In this document: one piece after another, positions 44,849 to 57,900 of the stretch
Numbering within the stretch: the first letter of the stretch is position 1
Layout of the letters: the number at the start of each line of letters is the position of its first letter
From: Rugalucina vietnamica
Taxonomy: Eukaryota > Mollusca > Bivalvia > Lucinida > Lucinidae
Assembly (NCBI GenBank): GCA_964017185.1
Contig: OZ024882.1
Location: 36,008,488 to 36,072,487 of the forward strand
Length of the DNA: 64,000 nt
Direction: 5' to 3'
Notes under the pieces: generated by a model
What the model was told of the DNA's origin: nothing
The model's input: only the letters and a program-made list of their open reading frames with translations
Database searches by the model: none
Program-made: the position numbers and the translations under genes

Positions 44849-47800
44849 CTACAAGGAAAAGTAAATCAAAACATGAAATAATCACACGAATGACATGATT
44901 AATGAGATGTGCAATGCATGTTTTGAAATGGTGTTAAGGAACATTTTTGTATCATTTTCTCGTGTTTCTTTTAATACAAGTTGTGGGTAGCCTTTAAAAT
45001 CTGCCATTTGAATCATCTCGTGGAGCTATCATAATCATTACCCCCAGTGGGCACATGACGTCAAAATGACGTCATATCAACATCGATGCGTCGTCGCATC
45101 GACGTCGATCTGACGTCATGTGCCTGCTGGGAGCTATGTTCTTTCACAGAAGCCCACTATTTTGTTTAGTTTTTACGAGGCCTTCAAGGCAGCCCACTAT
45201 TGTTGTTCAAATATTACGAGACACTCAGTTTCGCTCAGTTGAGACTTTTGATCACACCCCTTGTGTATATTTTATGTTTACATGCATCATGATCGGCCCT
45301 CTTATACACTTACACGCAGTGTCTTCCCGGAACCAGAGAAGAATGTGTTCCAAGGTTTGTATTTCCCAGATAATGTGTTGATAGTCAGCCATTTCACAGC
45401 TTTATTCACTGTCTGTGTAACATTATTTGGGACCCCTGAAAACAAAAGACGTGATTAAGGTATTAGCTAATAAAACTCATTTATTCATTAAAAAGTATGT
45501 TGAGGCGAGGGGAACAACATTGTCTTTAAGTTGAGAACTAAGAAGTATCTTAACCACATTTAACTGGTCTTCTGTATAACTGAACCACTACAGAAGCTGA
45601 GGGTGAGGTTATGGCCATGTAAAATCAATTTAAGCCTTTACTACTGGTATTCCAAGGCGATACTTCTATTGTGGTTCTAATTGATTTACATTTTAGTGTT
45701 GATTTTTGTGCTGTTTTCACCTTATGTGCGTTTTCATATTTCTAATTAAGTTCAGGTAACTGATTGGCCGCTTATTGGGAAATAGCTGCTCACTCGGCTT
45801 ACGATATGTTTTCTTAGTATAAGTACCTTACTGACAAATTAGTTTTCCCCCACCTCACTTTTTGGAGTGCGAATTTTTCTGATTGCGCCATTTCCTGATC
45901 ATTGCCTACTTTTACCTTTCTGTGAAAAGGAACAATTATGTCATTCCGATCCTACAGCTCTGCTTTGTGACGGTAAAACTGTGGACACTAGGCTGCATGT
46001 TGGCAACAGTCCCAAAATTGTCACGAGTTGTTCATGGCGTTATAAATTCTCAAGACTGTCATGCGCTTATACTCGTGCGACGTTCGTGCGATTGTCGCGA
46101 AAGGTTCGCAGTGATTGTAGATTCGACAACATTTCGCTGTAGAAGAATTGCAACGGATTCACGACAGGTTTGCGTCGGGTTCACGAATATTTTAGAACAT
46201 ATTCAAAAACTTAAAGCGACTAGTTCGCGTCACATGCAAATTCTCGCGACGCAAGCACGAACGTCGCACGACGGTTTCGCGACTCAATCGGCAAAACAGT
46301 CGTAAGACTGTCACATGTCGGTAAGATTGTTACGGGATTTAATCATCATAAAAACATGTCCGTGAAATGTATTCCCCCTAATACCCCACTTTTATATAGC
46401 AAAACTGGGGTATGCAGGGGTACACCTATTTTTCTTATTTTTGCTCCAAAACATAGATTATGGGTACTCGTTAGAACCGCCTCGCCGAGGAGGTTCTGAC
46501 GTGTAGGGCCTACCCATAATCTATGTTTTGGAGCAAAATATCAAAAATTTTCAGCTAAAAAAATTCAATTTTTAAAGTTAAAAAAATATCTGTTTATTGC
46601 ATGGGCAAGTTTTCGTAATGATGCCGGATACCTGTTTCCCACACCAGCTGTCCATTATCCCACACTGTCCAGGTATTTATCAAAGCGGCAACAGCAGCAG
46701 CGGTAGTGAAAATCCTGTCCTCAGCTCGATTCTGTATGCAAAGTTTGTGTGTTTGAATAAAGGTTTATTAAACGCCCTAGTCATGTCGGGACAAAGCCAC
46801 CGGTCGCTTCTATCGAGTGAAAGTGCTTGCTCAAGGACACATTTACGATGAGTCGATGACCCAAGTCAGATCGAACGCAGGACCTCTCGTTTCGAAATTC
46901 AACGCACTACCACTAGACCAAGGCACTCCAACTAAACAAAATGAGCCGCCGCATGAGAAAACCAACAATCTGCATAAGCGAAAACAAAGGCGCAGTAACT
47001 GTGAAGCTGATCAGCTAAACTGATATAATACAATTCCTATACTTTCTAAATCAGAAATTTCCAGCCTCTAGCCATCTTCTGTGACTTTACAGCCCGGTTT
47101 GTGTCGGACCTGGTCGGAACTCCAACTTGTTGGTTTTCTCATGCACAGGCTCAATTATTACATAACTTGCAAAACAATAAAATAATACACGTCAGCTTAT
47201 ACAGGGGCACTGTTGTCGAAATTTTGAAATAGCCATTTCGAGAAGAAAAACCAGAGGACCAATGGTCCTGTAAACGCTCACCTGAGATCAGCTGCATATA
47301 CCAATAAACATGTTTGAATATTATGGTATTTAACTCCAGTGCAGGGGCAGATAAGCCCTTGGGCCATTTTCTTTTTTCAGAATCTTCAATATTCTGTCCA
47401 TTTGCCAATTTCCTGTTGGCTTTTTCCTTCAAATGACATTTTAACAGTTTTCCCAATTCAGATGCACAGGCAACCCATGTTGACCTTGCCATAAACTTGG
47501 TCAAGGTCATCACAGGGTCATGATTTATATATACATTGGAGTACTTTAGCCATCGATGCCTCACGCCAAGTTTCCTTGAAATCAGTCTATTGGTTTCAGA
47601 GAAGATGATTTTTGATGGGTTTTTACCATATATGGGCATGGCGGCCATCTTGGTCATGTGACCTAGATTATTTATATACACATTGATTCCCCCATTCTAT
47701 AGATGCTTCACTTAAAATTTGGCTTTGTTTGGCCAAGCGGTTTCAGAGGAGAAGACGTTTGAATATTATGGAAATATACATGTATATTGCCCCGGGGTGG

Positions 47801-48907
47801 GGGCACATGAGCCCCTGGGGTCCAATTTTTTTCAGAATCATTAATATCCAGTCCTACTGCCCATTTCCTGCAAGACTTTCACTTTAAATGACATTTTAAA
47901 AGTTTTCCCCATTCAAATGCATTGGTGACCTATGTTGACCTTCCCGTAAAATAGGTCAAGGTCATCACAGGGTCATGATTTATATACACATTGTAGTGCT
48001 TGAGCCATCGATGCTTCGTGCCAAGTTTCGTTGAAATCGGTCAACCGGTTCTGGAGAAGAAGATTTTTGAATGGTTTTTACCATATATGGGCATGGCGGC
48101 CATCTTGGTCATGTGACCTGGATTTTATTTATACATATTTGTTACCCCTTCCTATTGATGCTTCATATAAAATTTCGCTTTGATTGGCCAAGCGGTTTCA
48201 GAGGAGAAGATGTATGAATATTATGGAGATATACATGTATATTGCCCCGGGGTGGGGGCGGATGAGCCCCTGGTGTCCAATTTTTTTCAGAATCATTAAT
48301 ATTCAGTCCTACTGCTCATTTTCTGCAAGATTTTTCCTTTAAATGACAATTTAACAATTTTTCCCATTCAAATGCATTCGCGACCTATGTTGACCTTGCC
48401 GTAAAATAGGTCAAGGTCATCATAGGGTCATGATTTATATACACATTGTAGTGCTTGAGCCATTAATGCTTCATGCCAAGTTTGGTTGAAATCGGTCCAG
48501 TGGTTCCGGAGAAGAAGATTTTTGAAGGGTTTTTACCATATATGGGCATGGCGGCCATCTTGGTCATGTGACCTGGATTATTTATATACACATTGGTTCC
48601 CCCTTCCCATAGATGCTTCATGTAAAATTTGGCTTTGATTGGCCAAGCGGTTTCAGAGGAGAAGATCTTTGAAAATGGTGGACGACGGACGACGGACGGA
48701 CGACGGACGACGGACGACGGACGGACGGACGACGGAGCATGGGTATACTATAAGCTCACCTTGTGAGCCTGACGGCTCAGGTGAGCTAAAAAACTATCAT
48801 GGTATATTATCCCGTATTTATATCTCCTTAAAAAGTATAAATGGCACATTCCGACTGAAGAGGCCATTTTGAAAATCTAGCCTATGAGCTCTTCCAAAAT
48901 TATCCCT

Positions 48908-48978
<71 letters not shown>

Positions 48979-51900
48979 TAAAAACAACAACAATATTACA
49001 ATAATAATGATCATAATGAGCATGGAGATAACTGCTCTTTCCCTGTTAATATCAACCAAAACCAACAATGGGAAACATAGAGGTGGACAGATTGAAAGGC
49101 AGCATTATGATTTAAATCTAGCAAAACCGCCATAATCAATGCTAGTAGAAAACATTTAATGTTTACCAAAGAACGGTTGAAAATGTCGACATCATCATCG
49201 CCAAGAAAGTTATCAAGGTACATCGATCCGTCGACGTCGGTCTTTGCTGACGTCAGAATATCGTCCGTCATTGTAATGCGAAGCACGGGTCTCAAAATGT
49301 CGTACGCCGTTCTTACAATCTGAAAGTAGGCTACCATTGAAACAATGACGTTATTATACTTCTAAACTAACATGTGTTTTCGCTGTACCGCCAAAACCAA
49401 AGATTTCGACTAGTTTACTAACACTATCTAAAACTAACGGTGATTTTTTTTTTTTTTTTTTTTTTTTGTCAATCAACATTTTAGAATTTTCAAGTGAAAA
49501 TATTTCAATGTAAGACACCATTATTTCAAAAACCGCACTGGTTGTGAAGACTTTACATCGGCATATAGCTTGTACTCAAAATTAATAACGTCACTGTCTT
49601 CAGGGTTATCGCATAAAATTGAGCCGCCGCATGGGAAAACCAACAGTCTGCATAGGCGAAAACAAAGGCACAGATCAGCTTCGCAGTAACTGCGAAGTTG
49701 ATTCGCAACACGGATAGTACATAATAACTTCAAAAATTCCAACCTCTTCTTTGCTCGTACAGCTCAGTTTGTGTCGGACCTGTTCGGAAACCACGCTGTT
49801 GGTTTTCTCGTGTCACATTATTTCAAAAACGCACTGGTTGAGACTTGACATCGCCACAGCTTATACCCAAACTAGAAAAGGTGCCTTGAGAGGCACGCAT
49901 ACCCCCGGCTGGTGGTAATTTCTGATCATTCGTTCATGAGAATGTACACCACTAGAGAAACTTTAACCAAAACTTTGACATAAATTCTACGAACGTTCCG
50001 GAATAACGAACGAACTAACGAACGAACGAACATATGAACGGAAAAGCAAAAGCTATATACCCGTCATGCCGGGGTATAATAACATTATTTCTCAATGAAA
50101 AGAAACATGAAGTAATTGAATATTATAAAGCCATACGATGCCTGTTTGGTGAACAGGGTCGACATTAGCATACCTTATCTAATCTTGGATCTACATTTCG
50201 CTGTTTCTGTCCCGGGAAGTAAAACCTGTTCAGGTACCCGTATGTTCTTGTCACAAACCAGTAAAACAGGTACTTTGATGGGTAATACGTCAAAACTAGG
50301 TCGGGACGTGACGTCAGGTTATTGGCAATTTCGTGGGCAATAAGTGACGTAGTGTTGATATAGATTTGCTGAAAAATATAAATGCAGCATGGCCAGTTTG
50401 GTGTTATGATAATACGAGATGTCTACTGACAGATAAGATGTCTGTCAATAGCAAATTTACCGACTTTTTGCTATTGACTTAATTTCGAACACTCAAGGTT
50501 TGTAAAGAGGGACGTGCATTAACGGGGTTTTGTGGCCCACCCAAAAGCCAAAAAATAAAAGTATCTGTACAACATTTGATCTTACATGTTTTAATAGATG
50601 AATGGTCAAGATGTTGTAATCTAATATTGATTTGACTTTTATGGTTGCTATGGTTACACAAAATGGCCGCCGATACGGGCTAAAGTAGGAAAATCACAAT
50701 TTTGGACCAAAATGTAGAGGTTTAACAGAGAAGTTTACATAGAGCCCAGCGAAATACCAAAAAGATATTTTCATAGAAGATAGTCCGGCAGGAATATGGG
50801 ATATTTTGACTGGACCTGGTAATCAGGTATAAAGTTTTTTTCTTGATGGATTCCTGTACTATAGGCATTGTCTTTCAAGAATCTGACTGATGACACTTTG
50901 TCATCATTGGGGTTTTTGAGAAATTCAAGATGGCGTCCAATATGTCTGCCAAATACAGGGATTTCAACTATAATTTTAGTTATAATGATTTTAAAGTATT
51001 TCTGTGCTTATTTTGTCATCAAATCATGACTGATGATTAAAGGTGAAGCTTCACTCTTTGTAAGAAAGCTGTAAACATCAATCTTTTCAAGATGGCATCC
51101 AAAATGCCCGGCAGAAATATATTTTTCAACCAAATCATTATTCACAATGACCTAAAAGTATTGTTGTATTTATTTTTAATGACATTAATAATGGGGGACA
51201 ATAAAGATGTAGCTTAATTCCTTTTAAGAAAGCTGTTAACATAAGATGTTTCAAGGTGGCATCCAAAATGGCTGCCAGAAATATGCGATTTTTCTTTAGT
51301 TTTCATGTCGGTGCAAAATTGGCAAACAAAGCCTGGGTATGATGATGCCATATATCTTCTAATTCCATTAACAAGTGTTTTGCCTATATTTTAATGAATA
51401 AAAGCTTTGCTGCATCTCAGTATCTAATGAAAAGTACAGATTTAACACAACAGAAGACTATATGTTCATTGTTCTAATATTGTATTACTGAACATGAAAT
51501 GACAAGTCGGGGAATATGATCCACGAATAAATGGCTTTAATGTAATTGTTTATTTAACACAAAGCAGTTATCGTTAGGCAATAACTTCAACAGTAGCATA
51601 AACAGTGTAGCATAAGAAGTTGACACAAAGATTTGTTAGCTTGTATATGTCTGTCCAATTTGATCAGTGTTTGCTTCATATGTGGAAATGATAGTAACAA
51701 TCTACTAAGCACACAGTGGGTACTTATAGGGTTTATAATGTCCAGGTTTCCATATTAATAAGTAATGCTGTGTATGAATTGTTATATTATTGCCAGTCCA
51801 GATGCATTTACTGAAAGTTACAATAAAGGGTCTGGTTTCCTGTCCACTAAGTGGTTTGACTAAAAACTCAACTATAATTGAGCCGCAACGTGAGAAAAAA

Positions 51901-54900
51901 CCAGTCTTCGGGGTTTCCGATGAGGTCTGACACAGAAACAGCTTTAGCTTGTAAATTTGCTATTGCTTTTAACTTAACTTCACGTTGAGGTAAAGAAGAC
52001 TTTACTAGAATAGAACTTCCACCAGAAGCTCTGGCACAATCCCAGTGGATGTGATTGTAAACATTAAAGCCTTTGAAAGTAAAGTTGTCGTCAGTTTTCA
52101 GAAAAGTTTCTTGAAGACAGACGGTCCTAGCAGAGTTAAGTTTAACATCAATTACTCATAACTTGGTTTAATTCCTCGACAATTCCACTGTATACATGTA
52201 ATTCTTTGTTTATTCTTTCCATTAAATAATTTTCAGAGAATTAAGAATTTGACCTTTCTTTATTATAAAAGACAGGAACCTACTTTCAGTATTGGTAATT
52301 CTTGGAAGATGCACTTTGCGAGGACTAGGAGGAGTGATATCCTCTTCCATGCTCTCACCAAGACAGTCATAGTAATTCTCAGATCTAAAGGTGTCTTCAG
52401 CCCCTTTAGGTATTTTCTAGGACAGAAGCTTCTGTTTTTTCTTTTGCTGAGTGAGGTTTTGATGGTGGAAGAGGCTTCCCTCCAGCAGCTGAAGGTTTAC
52501 CACTTGCAGTTAGAGGCTTACCTTCTGCAGTTTTGCTCTACGGAGTGCTTTGCACAGAGGGAGGATTGCCTCCTGCTAGTGCAGGGGATACTTTACCTCC
52601 TGCAGTCTGGTTGGTACCAGAAGGGGCATCGCCTCCTGGATTTTTACGTTTTTTAATCTGAACGTCGTATGTTTCATCAGTTTGCGTCATGGCATCAACT
52701 AGTTTGACTTGTGTGCCAGTACTTTTTATGATGCTGGCGTAGTTCTTGTTTGTCGTGGACGATTGCTGTTCTACAATTTTTCGCGCTTCAATGAAGGGCA
52801 GATTTCTTGTATATTTTATCTTAAGGAGCTCCTTTTCTTTGTGCCAAGTCGGGCAGTCATGTAAAAAAGTTGGGTGTGGGCCACTGCAGTTGACGCACTT
52901 TGCTGCTTTCTCAAAGTTGTGATCATCACTGCAGTGTTTCTCTTCTCCACAGTTTGAGAAGCCTTCGTGGTGCAGTGGTTATGCCACTCGCCTTGTAAAC
53001 CAGGGGTCGCAGGTTCTCCAGTCCGTCGGATGGGACTATAAACCAAGGTCCCGTCTCCATATGACCTTAGTTGTTGGTGAGACGTAAAACCCCAATCAAC
53101 CAACCTCTCCACAGTTTGCACATACCTTTTTCCTAGTACATCTACTTTCATGATGGCCGAAAAACTGGCAATTGTAACATCGTAGAGGATTTGGTACGTA
53201 TACCTCTACGTTCACAGATATATATGCTGCTTTTATTTTCTTTGGCAATATGGGTGTATTGAAAGTCAAAATGTAAGTGTTTGCTCGTTTGAGGACACTG
53301 TTTCTGCGAACGTGAATGTTTCGAATCTCTATGACACCTTGAGTTGTCACCTTGAGACTGCATGACTAAGAAGAGCGATACGTTCGAAGCTGATTGTGAC
53401 GCTGTGTAATGGGCTGTTGAGTTGATGGTTCAGAATCCGAAGATTCATCCGACTCCTCCGCGAATTTCTTACGCTTGAATGAAGTTTGTGACAATTGTTT
53501 ATTCGAATCTCTCATAATTAAATGGATGGATGATTCATCTCAAATGCGCTCCGCCCTCCATTTAGCACTACAAGGGAACACATAAAATGAGTGGCTTTCC
53601 AACTCAAAGAAATACACAGAGATATACTCGTACAATCTTGATGCTTACACGGTTGACCCGTTGAACCGCCGCCTTCTAGGAATGATAAAGATAGAAAGAC
53701 GTTTATGGGCATTTGGTAGGTATCAGGGACGATACTGAAAGACAGGAAGATGAAGCAAAAGGTATTCCTAGGGCTTGGCGCGACAAAGCCGACTGACCAT
53801 ACCCGAGTCCGCATGGCCTCCCGTGTAGCCGAAATCAGGACCAAAGTGATGTGTTGCATGCCGACTATTAACTTCAGCACAGCAGACACACTCAATCACC
53901 AGGATCCCTTAATCCAAACGACACGGGTCGCCAGTCATGGCAAACGCGCCGCTCCTCTATTTGACCAGGTTTAATGGTTCCGCAAGAGGGGGCGACCGGC
54001 CAATTCTAACGCGGGTCTGGCACAGGACGGAGGTTAATCATGTTTTGTTTTTAATCATGCACCTTCTTGGACACAAATTTCTATGTAATGGCTGAGAAGT
54101 ACTTATATCTGATGAGTCCATAATCTCCCTATTGTCAAAACTATTAAACATCACAGACTTTCCACATTATGGCAGCCATCTTGGACATCATCTATGATAA
54201 ACAAATGTTAATGCTAAGACTGTTGAGTTAAAAGCACTACGAGTGAATCCATAATTGCTATGAACAATATCACTGAAAATCAATATTCTGGCAGCCATCT
54301 TTGAAAACTATTGGCAATCAAATAAGAACCATATTGTGGCAGCTATCTTAAACATCGTGATTCAACGACAAATCTGTGAAATTATGACACAGTCAGATAT
54401 GTGAATGTGGACAGTTTTTATAGAAAACAATGTATGCTAAATGCATTGTCAAAACTGTTAAAATTACCGAAAATCGATATTCTGGCAGCCTTCTTGGACA
54501 CCATCTTTGATACACCAGTATATTCAGAATGACTACGGTCAGATAAGTTGCTGTGTGCAATATGTGAAGGAAAAATGCATTTTTGATTCATTTACGGGAC
54601 GAAAAGACCATTATATCAAAGCTTTGAATTTCTGGAAGACCTTTTGGATGCCATCTTGATTTTCTCAAATTCCCCAATGATGACAAGGTGTCATCAGTTG
54701 GATTCTTTGAAGACAATGCCTAACCAACACGAATCAGTAAAGAAAAAAACTTTATACCTCATTACCAGGTCAAATTGATTTCCTGCTGGACTAGTCCGGC
54801 AGGAATATGGGATATTTTGACTGGACCTGGTAATCAGGTATAAAGTTTTTTTCTTGATGGATTCCTGTACTATAGGCATTGTCTTTCAAGAATCTGACTG

Positions 54901-57900
54901 ATGACACTTTGTCATCATTGGGGGTTTTGAGAAATTCAAGATGGCGTCCAATATGTCTGCCAAATACAGGGATTTCAACTATAATTTTAGTTATAATGAT
55001 TTTAAAGTATTTCTGTGCTTATTTTGTCATCAAATCATGACTGATGATTAAAGGTGAAGCTTCACTCTTTGTAAGAAAGCTGTAAACATCAATCTTTTCA
55101 AGATGGCATCCAAAATGCCCGGCAGAAATATATTTTTCAACCAAATCATTATTCACAATGACCTAAAAGTATTGTTGTATTTATTTTTAATGACATTAAT
55201 AATGGGGGACAATAAAGATGTAGCTTAATTCCTTTTAAGAAAGCTGTTAACATAAGATGTTTCAAGGTGGCATCCAAAATGGCTGCCAGAAATATGCGAT
55301 TTTTCTTTAGTTTTCATGTCGGTGCAAAATTGGCAAACAAAGCCTGGGTATGATGATGCCATATATCTTCTAATTCCATTAACAAGTGTTTTGCCTATAT
55401 TTTAATGAATAAAAGCTTTGCTGCATCTCAGTATCTAATGAAAAATACAGATTTAACACAACAGAAGACTATATGTTCATTGTTCTAATATTGTATTACT
55501 GAACATGAAATGACAAGTCGGGGAATATGATCCACGAATAAATGGCTTTAATGTAATTGTTTATTTAACACAAAGCAGTTATCGTTAGGCAATAACTTCA
55601 ACAGTAGCATAAACAGTGTAGCATAAGAAGTTGACACAAAGATTTGTTAGCTTGTATATGTCTGTCCAATTTGATCAGTGTTTGCTTCATATGTGGAAAT
55701 GATAGTAACAATCTACTAAGCACACAGTGGGTACTTATAGGGTTTATAATGTCCAGGTTTCCATATTAATAAGTAATGCTGTGTATGAATTGTTATATTC
55801 TTGCCAGTCCAGATGCATTTACTGAAAGTTACAATAAAGGGTCTGGTTTCCTGTCCACTAAGTGGTTTGACTAAAAACTCAACTATAATTGAGCCGCAAC
55901 GTGAGAAAAAACCAGTCTTCGGGGTTTCCGATGAGGTCTGACACAGAAACAGCTTTAGCTTGTAAATTTGCTATTGCTTTTAACTTAACTTCACGTTGAG
56001 GTAAAGAAGACTTTACTAGAATAGAACTTCCACCAGAAGCTCTGGCACAATCCCAGTGGATGTGATTGTAAACATTAAAGCCTTTGAAAGTAAAGTTGTC
56101 GTCAGTTTTCAGAAAAGTTTCTTGAAGACAGACGGTCCTAGCAGAGTTAAGTTTAACATCAATTACTCATAACTTGGTTTAATTCCTCGACAATTCCACT
56201 GTATACATGTAATTCTTTGTTTATTCTTTCCATTAAATAATTTTCAGAGAATTAAGAATTTGACCTTTCTTTATTATAAAAGACAGGAACCTACTTTCAG
56301 TATTGGTAATTCTTGGAAGATGCACTTTGCGAGGACTAGGAGGAGTGATATCCTCTTCCATGCTCTCACCAAGACAGTCATAGTAATTCTCAGATCTAAA
56401 GGTGTCTTCAGCCCCTTTAGGTATTTTCTAGGACAGAAGCTTCTGTTTTTTCTTTTGCTGAGTGAGGTTTTGATGGTGGAAGAGGCTTCCCTCCAGCAGC
56501 TGAAGGTTTACCACTTGCAGTTAGAGGCTTACCTTCTGCAGTTTTGCTCTACGGAGTGCTTTGCACAGAGGGAGGATTGCCTCCTGCTAGTGCAGGGGAT
56601 ACTTTACCTCCTGCAGTCTGGTTGGTACCAGAAGGGGCATCGCCTCCTGGATTTTTACGTTTTTTAATCTGAACGTCGTATGTTTCATCAGTTTGCGTCA
56701 TGGCATCAACTAGTTTGACTTGTGTGCCAGTACTTTTTATGATGCTGGCGTAGTTCTTGTTTGTCGTGGACGATTGCTGTTCTACAATTTTTCGCGCTTC
56801 AATGAAGGGCAGATTTCTTGTATATTTTATCTTAAGGAGCTCCTTTTCTTTGTGCCAAGTCGGGCAGTCATGTAAAAAAGTTGGGTGTGGGCCACTGCAG
56901 TTGACGCACTTTGCTGCTTTCTCAAAGTTGTGATCATCACTGCAGTGTTTCTCTTCTCCACAGTTTGAGAAGCCTTCGTGGTGCAGTGGTTATGCCACTC
57001 GCCTTGTAAACCAGGGGTCGCAGGTTCTCCAGTCCGTCGGATGGGACTATAAACCAAGGTCCCGTCTCCATATGACCTTAGTTGTTGGTGAGACGTAAAA
57101 CCCCAATCAACCAACCTCTCCACAGTTTGCACATACCTTTTTCCTAGTACATCTACTTTCATGATGGCCGAAAAACTGGCAATTGTAACATCGTAGAGGA
57201 TTTGGTACGTATACCTCTACGTTCACAGATATATATGCTGCTTTTATTTTCTTTGGCAATATGGGTGTATTGAAAGTCAAAATGTAAGTGTTTGCTCGTT
57301 TGAGGACACTGTTTCTGCGAACGTGAATGTTTCGAATCTCTATGACACCTTGAGTTGTCACCTTGAGACTGCATGACTAAGAAGAGCGATACGTTCGAAG
57401 CTGATTGTGACGCTGTGTAATGGGCTGTTGAGTTGATGGTTCAGAATCCGAAGATTCATCCGACTCCTCCGCGAATTTCTTACGCTTGAATGAAGTTTGT
57501 GACAATTGTTTATTCGAATCTCTCATAATTAAATGGATGGATGATTCATCTCAAATGCGCTCCGCCCTCCATTTAGCACTACAAGGGAACACATAAAATG
57601 AGTGGCTTTCCAACTCAAAGAAATACACAGAGATATACTCGTACAATCTTGATGCTTACACGGTTGACCCGTTGAACCGCCGCCTTCTAGGAATGATAAA
57701 GATAGAAAGACGTTTATGGGCATTTGGTAGGTATCAGGGACGATACTGAAAGACAGGAAGATGAAGCAAAAGGTATTCCTAGGGCTTGGCGCGACAAAGC
57801 CGACTGACCATACCCGAGTCCGCATGGCCTCCCGTGTAGCCGAAATCAGGACCAAAGTGATGTGTTGCATGCCGACTATTAACTTCAGCACAGCAGACAC

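Larger units (their letters stand above)
50783..54793. mobile_element. 4-kb TA-bounded inverted-repeat element, copy 1
   Basis: It begins TA-GTCCGGCAGGAAT and ends ATTTCCTGCTGGAC-TA. The inverted ends match imperfectly for ~150 bp, through 'acctggtaat.aggtataaag' and 'gatgacac.ttgtcatcattg'. Each arm continues as several diverged ~160-bp repeats containing 'aagatggc.tccaaaatg' (left) or 'ggcagccatcttgga' (right), a foldback-like layout. The middle holds a decayed Jockey-type retrotransposon fragment. No transposase is seen. Copy 2 follows immediately with period 4011. Confidence 0.85.

Noticed and set aside
48884..49135. Open frame with a long poly-Asn run
   Set aside because: Produced by the (AAT)n microsatellite.
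45314..49319. Direct splice of the exon ending at 49167 to the exon starting at 45435
   Set aside because: The join gives an immediate stop by phase; inserting the 100-nt exon 46731-46632 restores the frame.
52249..52656. 135-residue plus-strand frame (and its twin at 56260-56667)
   Set aside because: Antisense to the retrotransposon ORF1 tail, which explains the sequence better on the minus strand.
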